The notes beneath the pieces are model-generated. The model made no database searches. It was not told where the DNA came from and worked only from the letters and a program-made list of their open reading frames with translations. A stretch of 64,000 nt of DNA from Pyxicephalus adspersus (lineage: Eukaryota > Chordata > Amphibia > Anura > Pyxicephalidae). Made by a program: the position numbers and the translations under genes. Below are positions 13,801 to 23,400 of the stretch, one piece after another (position 1 is the first letter of the stretch; each line of letters begins with the position of its first letter). The stretch is taken from the NCBI RefSeq assembly GCF_032062135.1, contig NC_092861.1, positions 58,360,603 to 58,424,602 of the forward strand, given 5' to 3'.

Positions 13801-15059
13801 CTTTAATTAGCTGCAACAGACAACACAGTCCCAGGTTTAATATAGTATTCATATGTCTTTTTCATGAAACTTTAGCTTAATATGTGCATATATTTAATTG
13901 TTTCTGGTATCATGTGTTTATTTGATTTCTAGCGTTATGTTCTCTGGTATTCAGATCTGTTAAAATTACATAAAATGTACAAAATTTGCATAACGCATGA
14001 AGGTATTTGTTTAACAAATAATGTTTTATGTGTATGTATTGCTCCTTTAATCAATACCACTGAATATTCAGAAATCTTTAGTATGTCTTATATATTCAGA
14101 ATGTGCCTGTACGAAGTCATTATAGAATTTCTGCTTATTTTAATAACCCAGATGGCTGTGTGCAGAGAATGCAATCGGTATGAAAGACATACTTTAGATA
14201 TATAATATTATGCGTGACTTTTAAAAAAGTACTTTTGTGTTTTGCAGGAGGAATGAGGCCAAACACCGTCATTCTTGGGTTTTACACTCGCTCCACACCA
14301 GAGGAACTGCTAAGCAATGAGCAGGAATTGGACAGATCTGCTCCTTTTGTGCACACATCAACAGGGCAGAAGCCAGCTTCTGAGAACTTCTCTGCCTGGG
14401 AATATGTTGCTATTGTATCAGATTCTATAAAGATGTCTAAAAATGTTGTAGTTGCAAGATACTTCTCAGAGTTTGACAGGTCTCATATCTGCAGCTTGAA
14501 GGGTAAAGACACCTATATTGATGTGTGGCCTCTGAACCTCCTACGACCAGACAGTGCCACTTATGTGAACACTTGTAGCTTGTTCCTCCTTCAGATGGCC
14601 TGCGTATTGAACATGGTACGGTCTTGGAAAAAAGCCAAGTTGCGTCTTTTTCTTTGTGTGGAAAGAGACAGTGGCCTGCGTGGCCAAGAGGTAAAACTGA
14701 AGCAGCTGCTGAAAGACCTACGTATTAAAGCCTCTATCCAGACAGTAATTTGGGACTCAGTGGTTGCTCTGCACTGGCATAAGCAGGTTGAAAATGCAGA
14801 CACTGCGGAAGAAGTCTACCTGAATTACCCAAACAACTCTATCAAAATATCAGATGACTATTTGGAGGCTGTAAATCAGATGATTCTGGGGCAAAATCCA
14901 ATGTCACCTCCTGCTGTCAGGTTCTTGTATCTCCCACGGCCTCCGGCAGACACATCCATCTACAACAGGTTCCTTAACCAGGTGGAGGCAATAAGCCGAA
15001 ACTTGGGACCCACACTGCTCATTCATGGAGTTACTCATGTGACCAGCACTGAGCTCTAA
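4631..15059 (+). CDS. slc12a9: Solute carrier family 12 member 9 (cation-chloride cotransporter family), 3' half, four exons
   Basis: Joining 4631-4823, 8937-9111, 12746-12892 and 14248-15059 gives one open frame of about 441 residues that ends at TAA 15057-15059. Intron phases agree at every junction (2 on entry, then 0, 1, 1). The product matches my knowledge of vertebrate SLC12A9 (CIP1). It has the segment after PTFRYF with two hydrophobic helices, [29 protein letters not shown] text (here [11 protein letters not shown]), [10 protein letters not shown], and a C terminus reading [10 protein letters not shown]. Human SLC12A9 is about 914 residues, so roughly the C-terminal half is present. 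The family comprises membrane proteins with 12 transmembrane helices. SLC12A9 is an orphan member reported to interact with and inhibit NKCC1, so a transport role should not be assumed. The N-terminal exons are outside the window. Confidence 0.93.
4824..8936 (+). other. slc12a9 intron
   Basis: A 4.1-kb intron with donor gtgagt and acceptor ctgtgtctag. No exon or ORF of note was seen. A short tandem repeat lies at 6686-6713. The stretch 7005-7150 is non-repetitive in appearance and could be conserved non-coding sequence, but this is unproven. No transposon with clear ends was found. Confidence 0.75.
6686..6713. repeat. 9-bp tandem repeat (ttgagcagc, three copies)
   Basis: Three consecutive near-perfect ttgagcagc units, with a partial unit before them. 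Confidence 0.85.
8937..9111 (+). CDS. slc12a9: slc12a9 exon: start of cytosolic C-terminal domain
   Basis: The acceptor AG is at 8935-8936 and the exon opens in phase 0 with [20 protein letters not shown]. It gives 58 codons plus one base, then a gtatgt donor at 9112. The text continues with [10 protein letters not shown] and a [11 protein letters not shown] end. This is the first segment of the intracellular C-terminal domain, which in SLC12 proteins has a universal-stress-protein-like fold. The internal ATG is not a start. Confidence 0.95.
9993..10214. mobile_element. Palindromic MITE family T, copy T2 (full length)
   Basis: The left end gggcctgatttatgaaagct and the right end agctttcataaatcaggg are inverted repeats. 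Inside come ctccagccttgg-type arms, then a second pair around aaacatggaatagat and atccattccaggtttgctgg. It is about 220 bp, non-coding, with five copies in the window. Confidence 0.85.
10580..11072 (-). mobile_element. Tigger/mariner-like non-autonomous DNA transposon, copy 1
   Basis: It starts caggtagtcccc and ends ggggactacctg, an inverted terminal repeat, with a TA dinucleotide on both sides (10578-10579 and 11073-11074). TA duplication is the hallmark of Tc1/mariner-group elements; placing it with Tigger/pogo is inference from the terminal sequence. It is 493 bp with no transposase ORF. A shorter relative in the opposite orientation lies at 38997-39263; the strand given here is arbitrary relative to that copy. 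Confidence 0.8.
11111..11895. other. Assembly gap (785 N)
   Basis: A run of N. Every apparent reading frame across it is an artefact. It begins 36 bases after the Tigger-like element's TA flank, so a repeat-caused assembly break is plausible. Confidence 0.99.
12746..12892 (+). CDS. slc12a9: slc12a9 exon: C-terminal domain
   Basis: The first two bases complete an aspartate codon begun in the previous exon. Then come [38 protein letters not shown] and ISGL, and a final G before gtaagg at 12893. The [15 protein letters not shown] stretch corresponds to the conserved VKAFVDLTLS-type region of mammalian SLC12A9. Length is 147 nt, phase 1 in and out. Confidence 0.95.
12893..14247 (+). other. slc12a9 last intron
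   Basis: Donor gtaagg; acceptor tgtgttttgcag at 14247. It holds one palindromic MITE (13393-13529). The rest is AT-rich and featureless. Confidence 0.85.
13393..13529. mobile_element. Palindromic MITE family S, copy S1
   Basis: Left end ggagtctatttataaagcag and right end ctgctttataaaaagacccc are inverted repeats. The centre reads catgccctagtgg, gaatcaattactgccattgaaac. Related copies lie at 26481, 32458, 46624 and 48603. It is non-coding. Confidence 0.8.
14248..15059 (+). CDS. slc12a9: slc12a9 terminal coding exon
   Basis: An 812-nt exon: two bases complete a glycine codon, followed by 269 codons and TAA. Landmarks are [57 protein letters not shown], a variable stretch with LNYPNNS, then [10 protein letters not shown] and the [10 protein letters not shown] end. 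The variable stretch is shorter and less acidic/glycine-rich than in human. The frame is open upstream to 14214, but homology starts at the acceptor. One exon encodes the whole distal half of the C-terminal domain. Confidence 0.95.
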
Positions 15060-15358
15060 TTCATTTCAAGAACTTTAACTATTCAGCAAGAAGAATTTAT
15101 TAAGTGTCCTTTTTAAAAGGCAGCTTGTTTTATGCACTTTGTATCCATGCCAAGAAAACCAGACTGACCTCACTGTAACATAGACAAATTCTACAGAGTC
15201 TGAGGCATGATCAGTGATATGAATAAGAAATTATTTTTGTTTCATTCTGGTGCTAATCACTTTGATATAGGCATACAGTGGGTAAGATACTGTTAACTCT
15301 TGGATATATCATTTGCACATATTTTATGGGTGCCAAACATTTGTAGTTTTAGCAGTAC

Positions 15359-15364
15359 AATAAA
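15359..15364 (+). promoter_or_regulatory. Polyadenylation signal (first)
   Basis: AATAAA 300 bases after the slc12a9 stop, followed by T-rich and GT-containing sequence (aagtcgtgt). It is the first candidate 3' end. Confidence 0.5.
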
Positions 15365-15596
15365 AATTCAGAAGTCGTGTAAAAAAAGACCTGCACACTT
15401 AATTGTCCCCATGTATAGTTGTTAAGATAGATATATAATCTTTCTTTAGCTATCTTAGTTGTCTTTGTATTATTCAGGTCAGAATTTAAACATCTGGAAA
15501 CATGGATGAGAAGTAAACTTTAATGTATTTTTTAGACTTTGCACCAAAACTCAACCATTCATTACTAAAATGTCACACTGAGCTGCATTGTAATGA

Positions 15597-15602
15597 AATA
15601 AA
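15597..15602 (+). promoter_or_regulatory. Polyadenylation signal (second)
   Basis: AATAAA in taatgaaataaaacatg, followed about 30-50 bases later by T-rich text (cccttttgttcc). Confidence 0.5.
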
Positions 15603-15788
15603 ACATGATGAACGCAAGAGACATTTTAACTTGTATTAATTATTCCCTTTTGTTCCAAAAACATTTTGCATTAAATACGTACAGTGCTAGTTAGTTAAAG
15701 GTGTATTACATGTGAGATAGAAGATAGAGGTAAAGGGGGACAGCTTTTGCCCCCAAGCTACCCACCAAAAATGTGGGATGTCTACACA

Positions 15789-15842
15789 AAGTAACCAACG
15801 AGGGTAACCAACATCACAAAGAGTAACCAACATCACAAAGTT
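15789..15842. repeat. Short tandem repeat around gtaaccaacatcacaaag
   Basis: Two to three imperfect copies of gtaaccaacatcacaaaga in a row. Confidence 0.6.
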
Positions 15843-16450
15843 ACAGAGTGGTGTTAGTACAAAAAATCACTCTATCTACCTATATCTATACCTCACTCAA
15901 ATGGCAGGTCCCAGTAACTCTTGTGTATACCAATCCACCTGGCCTATGCCAGGAGTCAGTAACCTTTTTCATATTAGGTTTAGTTTGCAAGCAATGGAAC
16001 ACCAGTTTTACAAGGTTCCAATTCCTGCACCTTCAGAACTCGTATTACCACAGCCTACGCTTCCTCTTCCAGTGGTGGCATCATGCAGGCATTCTTCCAG
16101 GATTGAAGAACTATGACCCAGACCCAGACTGTGTGATGATGAGCCCACTGGCCCCTGGCATAATTCTGCCCATGCATTGGACGGAGGAAGAAATTAGGGG
16201 CAGCACTTAACAAATACAGATTGTGAACCTTTTTACTTTATATACGTAAGGGGAGGGGAAATATTTAAAAAAGTGGTTTTAAACTGTAGGTGCATTTTCT
16301 ATGCTGTGTGCATAAAAAGTTTGAATATTACCTGAAACAAAAGTTTTCCAAATTGTGATTATCCCTATAAGATATTTACCTGAGTTTTACATCCATTTTT
16401 ATAGTATTCTATACAAAATCTTATATAACAAATAAAAGAACACATTTTGT

Positions 16451-17759
16451 GTCCTACTTATTTGTTCTTAGTTTATTCATATTGATAAACCAATTTTCTG
16501 CACTACTTATGTGGTATTTGATTATCATGCACAGAAATATTATTGTCTGTTGCACCAAAATGTCCAAATCAAATCAATCCCATCTGTGGGTCTGTACATA
16601 TTCACTATTAGCAGTGTGTGAATAGAGGAAACTCGATCTAGAGACATCCCTTACCTCTGACACATCATTGCATGCAGTATGGTGCACTCGAGCTATTAGG
16701 TATATGCAGAGCAAGTTAGTTGTAATTTAGATCGCCAGTGTCTTGGACCTTTTTTTTAAAAACATGAGTCTTTAGGTCACATTGCCATTTTTATGTTCTC
16801 AGGTAGCATTTATATCTGTTATAATGCATTGTGATTGCAAAAAAGGACATTTGCTGCATGAGTGGTGTCTGCTTAATGTTTACACAAACACAGTCCGCAT
16901 TATATATTTATTTGTTTTCTTGATTTTTATGAACCAGACTATTTTTTTTTAAATCTTTATATAAAGTAATTTAAAGTATAACTATAATCCAGAGTAAGCA
17001 CAAGCAATGTAATATCAATCAGTTGTAAAAGATAAAAAACTTGTACTTCATCATGTATTTCATGTAATACCTAAAATTAATGTGTTTTCTTTTCGTGCAA
17101 TGTTAGACCTGAAATTAATATAAATATCTGCAATGACTCCACCATTTGTACCTTGAGATTTGTGTCTATGTGGGCACCTGGAAGAATAAAAGGCCAATTA
17201 TTAAACATGGTTTCCTGTTTTATTTAGTCAGGTAAAAATTAATTATTGTATACAAAAATGTTGTTTTTTATATTCATTCAGGACCTGTCACTTGTTTTTA
17301 GGCTATGCTTAGCTCCATAATTGAAAAAAGATGTTTGCAGAGCTCAATAGCTTAATCGGTATAGGTGTACATTGAAATAACTGAGTAACTCTCCCATTCC
17401 TGATCATTGAGCTTTGTAAAAATATCGATTCACAGAGAATAAAAAGTAAACAGCTGATGCTGTAAACTTCTTTTGTAAACCCCATGAGTGCAATATTGGC
17501 ACCCAGATTAACATATATGGACCCAAAATAATATATTTTCCTTTCCAAAAAATGAATATCGTTTAGATGATAGTAATAGTGTGTGCCCCATGTTGCACCC
17601 CGTCTCTACATGTGCTGCACAGATAACATTGGTCAACAAACATTTTCTTGCCAAACAGATTAAAGTCATTTTAGGTTGTGTTTGATGCCCAGATTCCAAA
17701 TATGGTATTGGTTTTGCTGGATTGGCTTTAGTTTTTGAAAACATGACCTCAAAAATAAC
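16451..17759. other. Intergenic, AT-rich
   Basis: No gene is recognised. An AATAAA hexamer at 17185 could be a distal slc12a9 polyadenylation signal. On the minus strand an open frame runs on from the transposon-like copy 1 down to 17508, but beyond about 17760 I see no family resemblance. Confidence 0.6.
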
Positions 17760-18366
17760 CTCATGGAAAACTATTGAAACATGAAAATCCCATCTGCCCT
17801 GATACTTTTCTTCCATCACCTTTATATTTTGATGGAACCTCTCCCCTTGTTCCTCACTGATATCGCCAAGGTTTTCTGAAAATTTTTGCAAATGGCTATA
17901 GAGATAGCGTCTCTTTTTTCTCAGAGTAGCATTAGTAGTATTTTTAAAGTTTAAGAGCAAGTGTTATATCAGTTCCTCATAATTTTGTACTTTATGGTTA
18001 CCCAAGAAGTTCTTGACAACCATGACAAAAATGTGCCAGGCAGAAGCTTCAGTATCAGTCATGTAAATTGTGAAATTTGAATCATTTATCAGTTTCCAAA
18101 TCTGGGGTCCATCAAAGATTCCTGCTTTTAATTTTTCAGTTTTTCAGTTTTCCATTTTTCCACTGACGTAGACACTCGACACAAGTTTTGCATACCATAT
18201 GGGGAGCCCAATATTTATCTTGGTCCCCCAGTTTAATACCAAGGTATGCAGGATATGCTTGTTTCATAAATTCTGTAATGTTTCTTCACTGTTTTTGCTG
18301 AGAATATTCACCACAAATTTAGCAAAATACATTAGGGTCATTTAAACAACTTCTTGAAGAACTCAT
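17760..18366 (-). pseudogene. Transposon-like gene, copy 1: internally deleted remnant
   Basis: The minus strand starts at ATG 18366 (MSSSRSCLNDPNVFC). In one frame, with two stop codons, it keeps the N-terminal cysteine module: FC-x2-CGEY (first stop between the cysteines), then KLGDQDKYWAPHMVCKTCVE and LRQWKNG. Directly after this it jumps to a C-terminal block: AGIFDGPQIWKLI, TEASAWHIFVMVVKNFLGN, then SEEQGERFHQN and VMEEKYQGRWDFH. The middle of the gene seen in copy 2, including the FIDSSK and CMWDSR motifs, is absent. The junction lies in a tttttcag repeat near 18139-18160, which suggests deletion by slippage. A pyrimidine tract plus acag precedes the ATG. The family is one I recall as multi-copy uncharacterised proteins in invertebrates; I cannot name it. 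Confidence 0.75.
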
Positions 18367-18846
18367 ATTTCTGTAAAAAAAAGAAAATAAATAAATAAAA
18401 AGAAGGCAAATTAAAGTTTCGTGAAAAAAAAAGCTATTTAATATAAAAAGTGCAAACATTGATGTAAAGATTGATAACATTGGGGATTGCATTTTTTTTG
18501 AGTTAGATCTTACACTTGTTTTTTTACAAATTTTTGGGTGGTGAATTGTTAACACTGCAGGTCGTGCCGGCGCCGCTGCTCCTAATTGCAGGCACGGGCG
18601 CCGGGTCCTATCTTTCAGGCAACCCCACTACCTGTGTTCCATGCCAGGGTTTCCTCCCTGCTGGAGACTTGCTCTGGTGTTTGAGCTGGCGTGGGTGTGT
18701 CTCTCCTAATCTATGAGGTAACACACACACGCCCTCTGTTTAAATAATAACTTGAATGTACTGTTTATTTAAATTTCTTTTGTTCATACAAAGGATTTAT
18801 TGTTACTCTATGACATTTTCTTTTCAGTAATACATTTTAAAATTAA
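18367..18846. other. Spacer between the two transposon-like copies, with a GC-rich patch
   Basis: Most is AT-rich. A strongly GC-rich, CpG-containing block at about 18560-18740 (cgtgccggcgccgctgctcc and onward to a cacacacacgccc tail) differs from everything around it and is probably a fragment of another dispersed repeat. Its short ORF has no recognisable product. Confidence 0.5.
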
Positions 18847-20497
18847 TCAGGTGGGTGGATAACGTAACAATTTACACTTAAAGCTTTTCCTGGAGTGTTC
18901 AGTGTTAGGACAATCCAGCTGGATGCTCCAACAATAATCAGCCATCATATGTACATCCCATCTACCCTGATACCATTCTTCCATGACCTTCAAATCTCGG
19001 TGGAATCGTTCACCCTGCTCGTCACTGACTGGACCAAGGTTTTACGGGAATATAGAAAGATGGCTATGCAGAAAATGCACCTTGATGCTCATATTGCAAC
19101 CAAGCATTTTGTAGCTCTCCAAGAGTTTCTGGACAATTTCTGTGTAATTATTTGCTTGTGTGTTTCCAAGAAAATCTTTGACAATGGCTTTGAATGATAA
19201 CTAAGAAATTATTTTCGACTTCTGACATTGTCCTGATGAAATGTTCATCTTTGATGAGCTGCTAAATTTGTGGACCATCAAACACACCGGCCTTTATTTT
19301 TTTAAATGACCTTCAGTTGGCAAAGCTTTACTGAACTGCTTCATCTGACCCAGTTTTATGTGCAATGGGAGGAATATAATATTTTTTCTATCAACAAGTG
19401 GCTCATGTAGTGCTCACGTTTGGATCACCTGGTTTTAGAGCAGATCTTGGAGGCCAATTCCTTTTCACCCAATGCCTCTCACGAGCTCTGCTGTCCCACA
19501 TGCACAAATAACAGGGATACTTGGTGCTGACCAAGGAAGCATACCATTTTAAGGTCAACATAGATGACCCAACTGTGTTTGCGATATTGCAAAAACTCAA
19601 TGAATCTTTATGTCTGCATATTCTTCACAAAGAGAACTGAATGGCCAATTGGGACTGACACAAATTTTCCATTGTAAAGGAGGACACACTTTAAGTTCTG
19701 CTTTGAGCTATCAATGAATAGTTGCCATTCAGTTGAGTTATAGACTGGAATTCCCAATTCCTCCATTAAACCGTGTATGTGATGGCAATACACAAAGCCA
19801 CTATCAGTTATAAAGTACTGCAAAAATGCAATTTCTCTGGTTCAAAAGTATGATACCTTTGTTCCTTTTTAAAGTAAGTTTTTCTCAGAGGGTCTTGATG
19901 CTAGGAGTTCTGAAACCTTCTTCGATAGGCTTTGTCCCAAATCAAATGCCAAATCACTCAGCTCATGCTGATCAAATCCCTTACAAACAGGGTCCTCTTC
20001 AATTTCAAACTCTTCATCATTGTTGTCACCATATTCATCATCATAATCATGTTTTTCAAAAGAGGGTAGTGTAGCGAAATTCATCTGGGATTGGGATTTC
20101 ATCTGAATGAGCCACTGGTTGTATAGCTGATGGTAAACTAGGATACTCCGTTACATTTATTTTTCTTGTTATCTCCTGAAGGTTTCACTATACAAAAGAA
20201 ACTGTCACTGAAATGATCTCCTGGCTCTCACCAAACCATAGGTATAACAAATGGCATCTTATCACGTGTTCCTTTAGTCCACATCCGTAAACCCTCGACA
20301 CACAGTTTGCACACCTTATGAGGGACCCAAGACTTATCTTGATCACCAAGGTTAACTTTGAAATATGCCAAATAGGCTTGCTCTATCAATGTGCTGATGT
20401 TTGCCCTTTGACTGGGAATGGTGAAACTGCCACAGATATAACAAAATGAATCAGGGTTGTTTAGGCACTTACAACAAGAAACAGCAGAGCCAGACAT
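18847..20497 (-). pseudogene. Transposon-like gene, copy 2: near full length, frameshifted
   Basis: It runs from ATG 20497 to a TGA at 18847-18849, about 550 codons, and is readable only by changing frame several times. The order is: an N-terminal Cys module (CCKCLNNPDSFCYICG, then LGDQDKSW and HKVCKLCVEGLRMW); HSDEIPIP; an acidic linker (about 20060-19990); FDQHELSDLAFDLG; VYCHHIHGLMEELGI; EWQLFIDSSKQN (Asp codon 19710-19712); YPCYLCMWDSRAR (Asp codon 19493-19495); RNWPPRSALKPGDPNV; KAGVFDGPQI; SYKMLGCNMSIKVHFLHSHL; SDEQGERFH (Glu codon 19009-19011); VMEEWYQGRWD; and MADYCWS. The splice-acceptor-like ccttt-ctttcag lies just before the ATG. The three acidic residues could be a DDE-type triad; that is inference. 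No terminal repeats were located. It is clearly non-functional as sequenced. Confidence 0.75.
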
Positions 20498-23400
20498 GAT
20501 CTGAAAGAAAGGAAATATGTGTGTAAGTAGAAAATTAAATGTTGCTAATTCACTATGTAGAACAGCGCACAACCTCTGACCACACTGTCTTGCGTGTAAA
20601 TGAATAGCCTATACATTCGCATTAATATAAGCGAAAGAGAAAAAACCTGATGTGATAGAAGAAAACTAACTGCACTTTCAGAATCCACATACCTATTTTA
20701 GTGTAAATAAGCTTAAAAATTGAAGTCAACAAAAAATTTGTTCAAAATTGTTCCCCAGTGTAATAATATGCTGTGTAACATTTGTTGTTGGAAAAATCGT
20801 CTATTCTGATTCCTGTATCATAAGATCTAGAGCCAATTCAATGAAACTGATGTCATTTCTGGATTCAGCAGACCTGAAATACACTAAATATATTGAAAAA
20901 TCTCTGGCAAGTGCAATTTTTTTTTGTTGAGCTATGTAATGAAAGTTTTCAGGATATTGTAATACATACAACTATTAAGTCTTAAACCTACTATTAGTGA
21001 TATTTGTATATCTGTTGTGCAGTATTGGCAACAATACATTTCATCCTATTTGATATTTTTTTCTGCATTAGAAAATGCATGCATGTTCTAACACGATTGT
21101 GAGCCCCAGAACTATAGACATGACAATCTCTCTCAGACATTAACCAGATGAGATTTAGGGTGACTTCTCTACTGACCACTTCTAAACAAGCCTGGTGGTC
21201 TCAGCATATTTGGCAGTAATTGTGGAGCATTTTGGTAAATCCTGATACTAGTTTAGATAATTGGACGATGAAACGATACAACTTACAAAACAGATGAAAA
21301 CATTTTGGTTGTCCACGATTCTGTTATAGTTTCATCAGTGGGATTGTCGTAATGTTGAAATGAAAGGTGAAAAAAAGGAAAACGCATTACCGCTGATGAA
21401 ATAGTTCAATACAACAATATATTAATCCTAAAGAGAGTTCCATGTTCAACGTACCTCCACTAGGAATAATTGTACCCAGGTTACAGCAAATTTTTCACAA
21501 CGTTTCATATACATTGCCAATGCTGTCCTGGTTCTAAAAATCCTGCTTGGTGATTCCTGATTGGTATTCTGACCTCCTGCCTACTTTCTGAATTCCTGAC
21601 CCAGAATGGGTACACAGCTCAAGTTTTCAGCTAAGTGCCACCAACATGCCACACAGTTATCTGCATACTTATTATGACTGACACCACAGAAATCAAAAAG
21701 ATTAGCTTTCTATTCAGGCAATCATCATTCCTTAGAATAAGTTCAGTAATGGCAGCTTTCATAATCTGTCATCGATAAGCCCACTTTAAAGAGATACTGT
21801 CACCTTACTCATTGATACTGACCATGATACTGATACTCATTCTTCTTCTATTGCAATTGGCACTAACATTTGCCAATGTAGCTAGTGTTAGATGGAGCAG
21901 TGATATCACTCCCTTTGTCAAGTGACATACTTGGTGGAAATAGGAGGGGAGAGGCACTTTAAAAAAATGTCTCTTTAAGGATGACATAAATTGCCAAGAA
22001 ATGCTTTCAATTGAAAGATTAAAAGTCTTTAGAAATTGATAAAGTCAAAGAAAATCATTTTTTACTAGATTATCTTACATTTCATGAAATATGGCAAAAT
22101 TTGTGCAGAAAGTGCCCTGTTCAGCTATATATAGGCATTACTGTTGGAATCAATATATTCCATGAATAAAAAGGGCTAGATATGGATTTTGACCTTTTAT
22201 AAATGGATTCCACACTCTTTTGGCCCTTCAGGTTGCGGCATGTTTCAAAGATTCAATAAGGATTTTCCTGTAAGACCATATTAGTGCAGAATGGAATGAA
22301 CTGGTCTAACAAATGGAGGAGGGCACCCCTCAGAATTTTTTATATTTACCAGTAAATGTCTTGTGGCATTAATACTGTTTCTGTAAGATGTTCTGTGTGA
22401 CCTTTCGCAGGTCATTTGGGGATGTGCATTATGCAGTACGAGCATTTTGAAATCCAGTATTTTCATTTATCATTTTATGAAAATCTCCTTGATTAATTTT
22501 AACTTTAAATTTTTTTTCTAAAATATTGCAAAGTTGCCTGGTACGCATTTAATAAATGATGAGAATAGAGAACATCAGGGCTGTCCATCATGTACCTTTG
22601 TCAATCATTTTATTACGCTTATTGTAACAAGGTTAGAAATGAACATTCCCATAAAAATGCAGATTAGTGAAGGCATATCACTGATGTCAAAGGTAGGTAG
22701 ACTGACGTCTGTAACTTTCTAAATTCTATTGAGTGTAGCACTAGAGCTGGTGACATCTAGTATACACACTTGTGTGTTAGGCCAAGTTGGAGAAGATTAG
22801 AGAGAAATAGTCTGGCTCTGCACAAAGTTTTATAGAAGATACTCAACACAGCCATTAGCCGTTATCATTTTCCATCAAGTTTTTGGAAAAATGAATAATT
22901 GGAATTTCTCTTTGATTACATAAAACATTGCCAAGACACCACCCCTCCAGTATTGTATATATTGGCAGCAGGTTCGAAAAACTCCTTACTGCTGCTCCCT
23001 GAGAATGTTTCGATCGTAGAAAAGAAGAAGTGCTTAGTATATAACTTTTATACTTTTTTTTCTGGCATTCTAAGTGTCCATTTGCTAAAAAGCATATTTT
23101 ATTGTAGTGCTATGGAGAGAACAGTAGGAGGTAAGTGTACGAGTTATTTACACTCCATGCTGTCCAAGATCCAACTTCCTGAGAAGTCACCAAAGTGCAG
23201 CAGTTCCTTTGGTTTACTGCCCCTACACCTTGCAATTTCTTCTACAACAATTCCTTTTATTTTTTAAGGGACTAATAGTTACAATTTGTGATTCCTTTAG
23301 ATTTTAAAACAAGAAACAAGAAGAATCAGGAGCATGGATGTAACTGTACTGCTGTACCTGTACCTGGATCTTGGAAAAGATTGATGTATTATATATATAC

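Larger units (their letters stand above)
15060..16450 (+). other. slc12a9 3' untranslated region (extent uncertain)
   Basis: After the stop the sequence has AATAAA hexamers at 15359-15364, 15597-15602 and 16431-16436, with a further one at 17185-17190. Which one is used cannot be read from sequence. A hAT-like opening (ccaggagtcagtaacc, near 15950) suggests that at least 15950-16200 is repeat-derived. The ORF at 15848-16210 has no recognisable product. Confidence 0.5.

Noticed and set aside
17508..17760. Extension of copy 1's 150-codon ORF down to 17508
   Set aside because: After YQGRWDFH the family wording stops and no motif shared with copy 2 is seen, so I do not treat the tail as part of the gene.
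18895..19197. 100-codon ORF on the + strand
   Set aside because: It is the antisense of the C-terminal part of transposon-like copy 2, where SDEQGERFH and YQGRWD are read on the minus strand.
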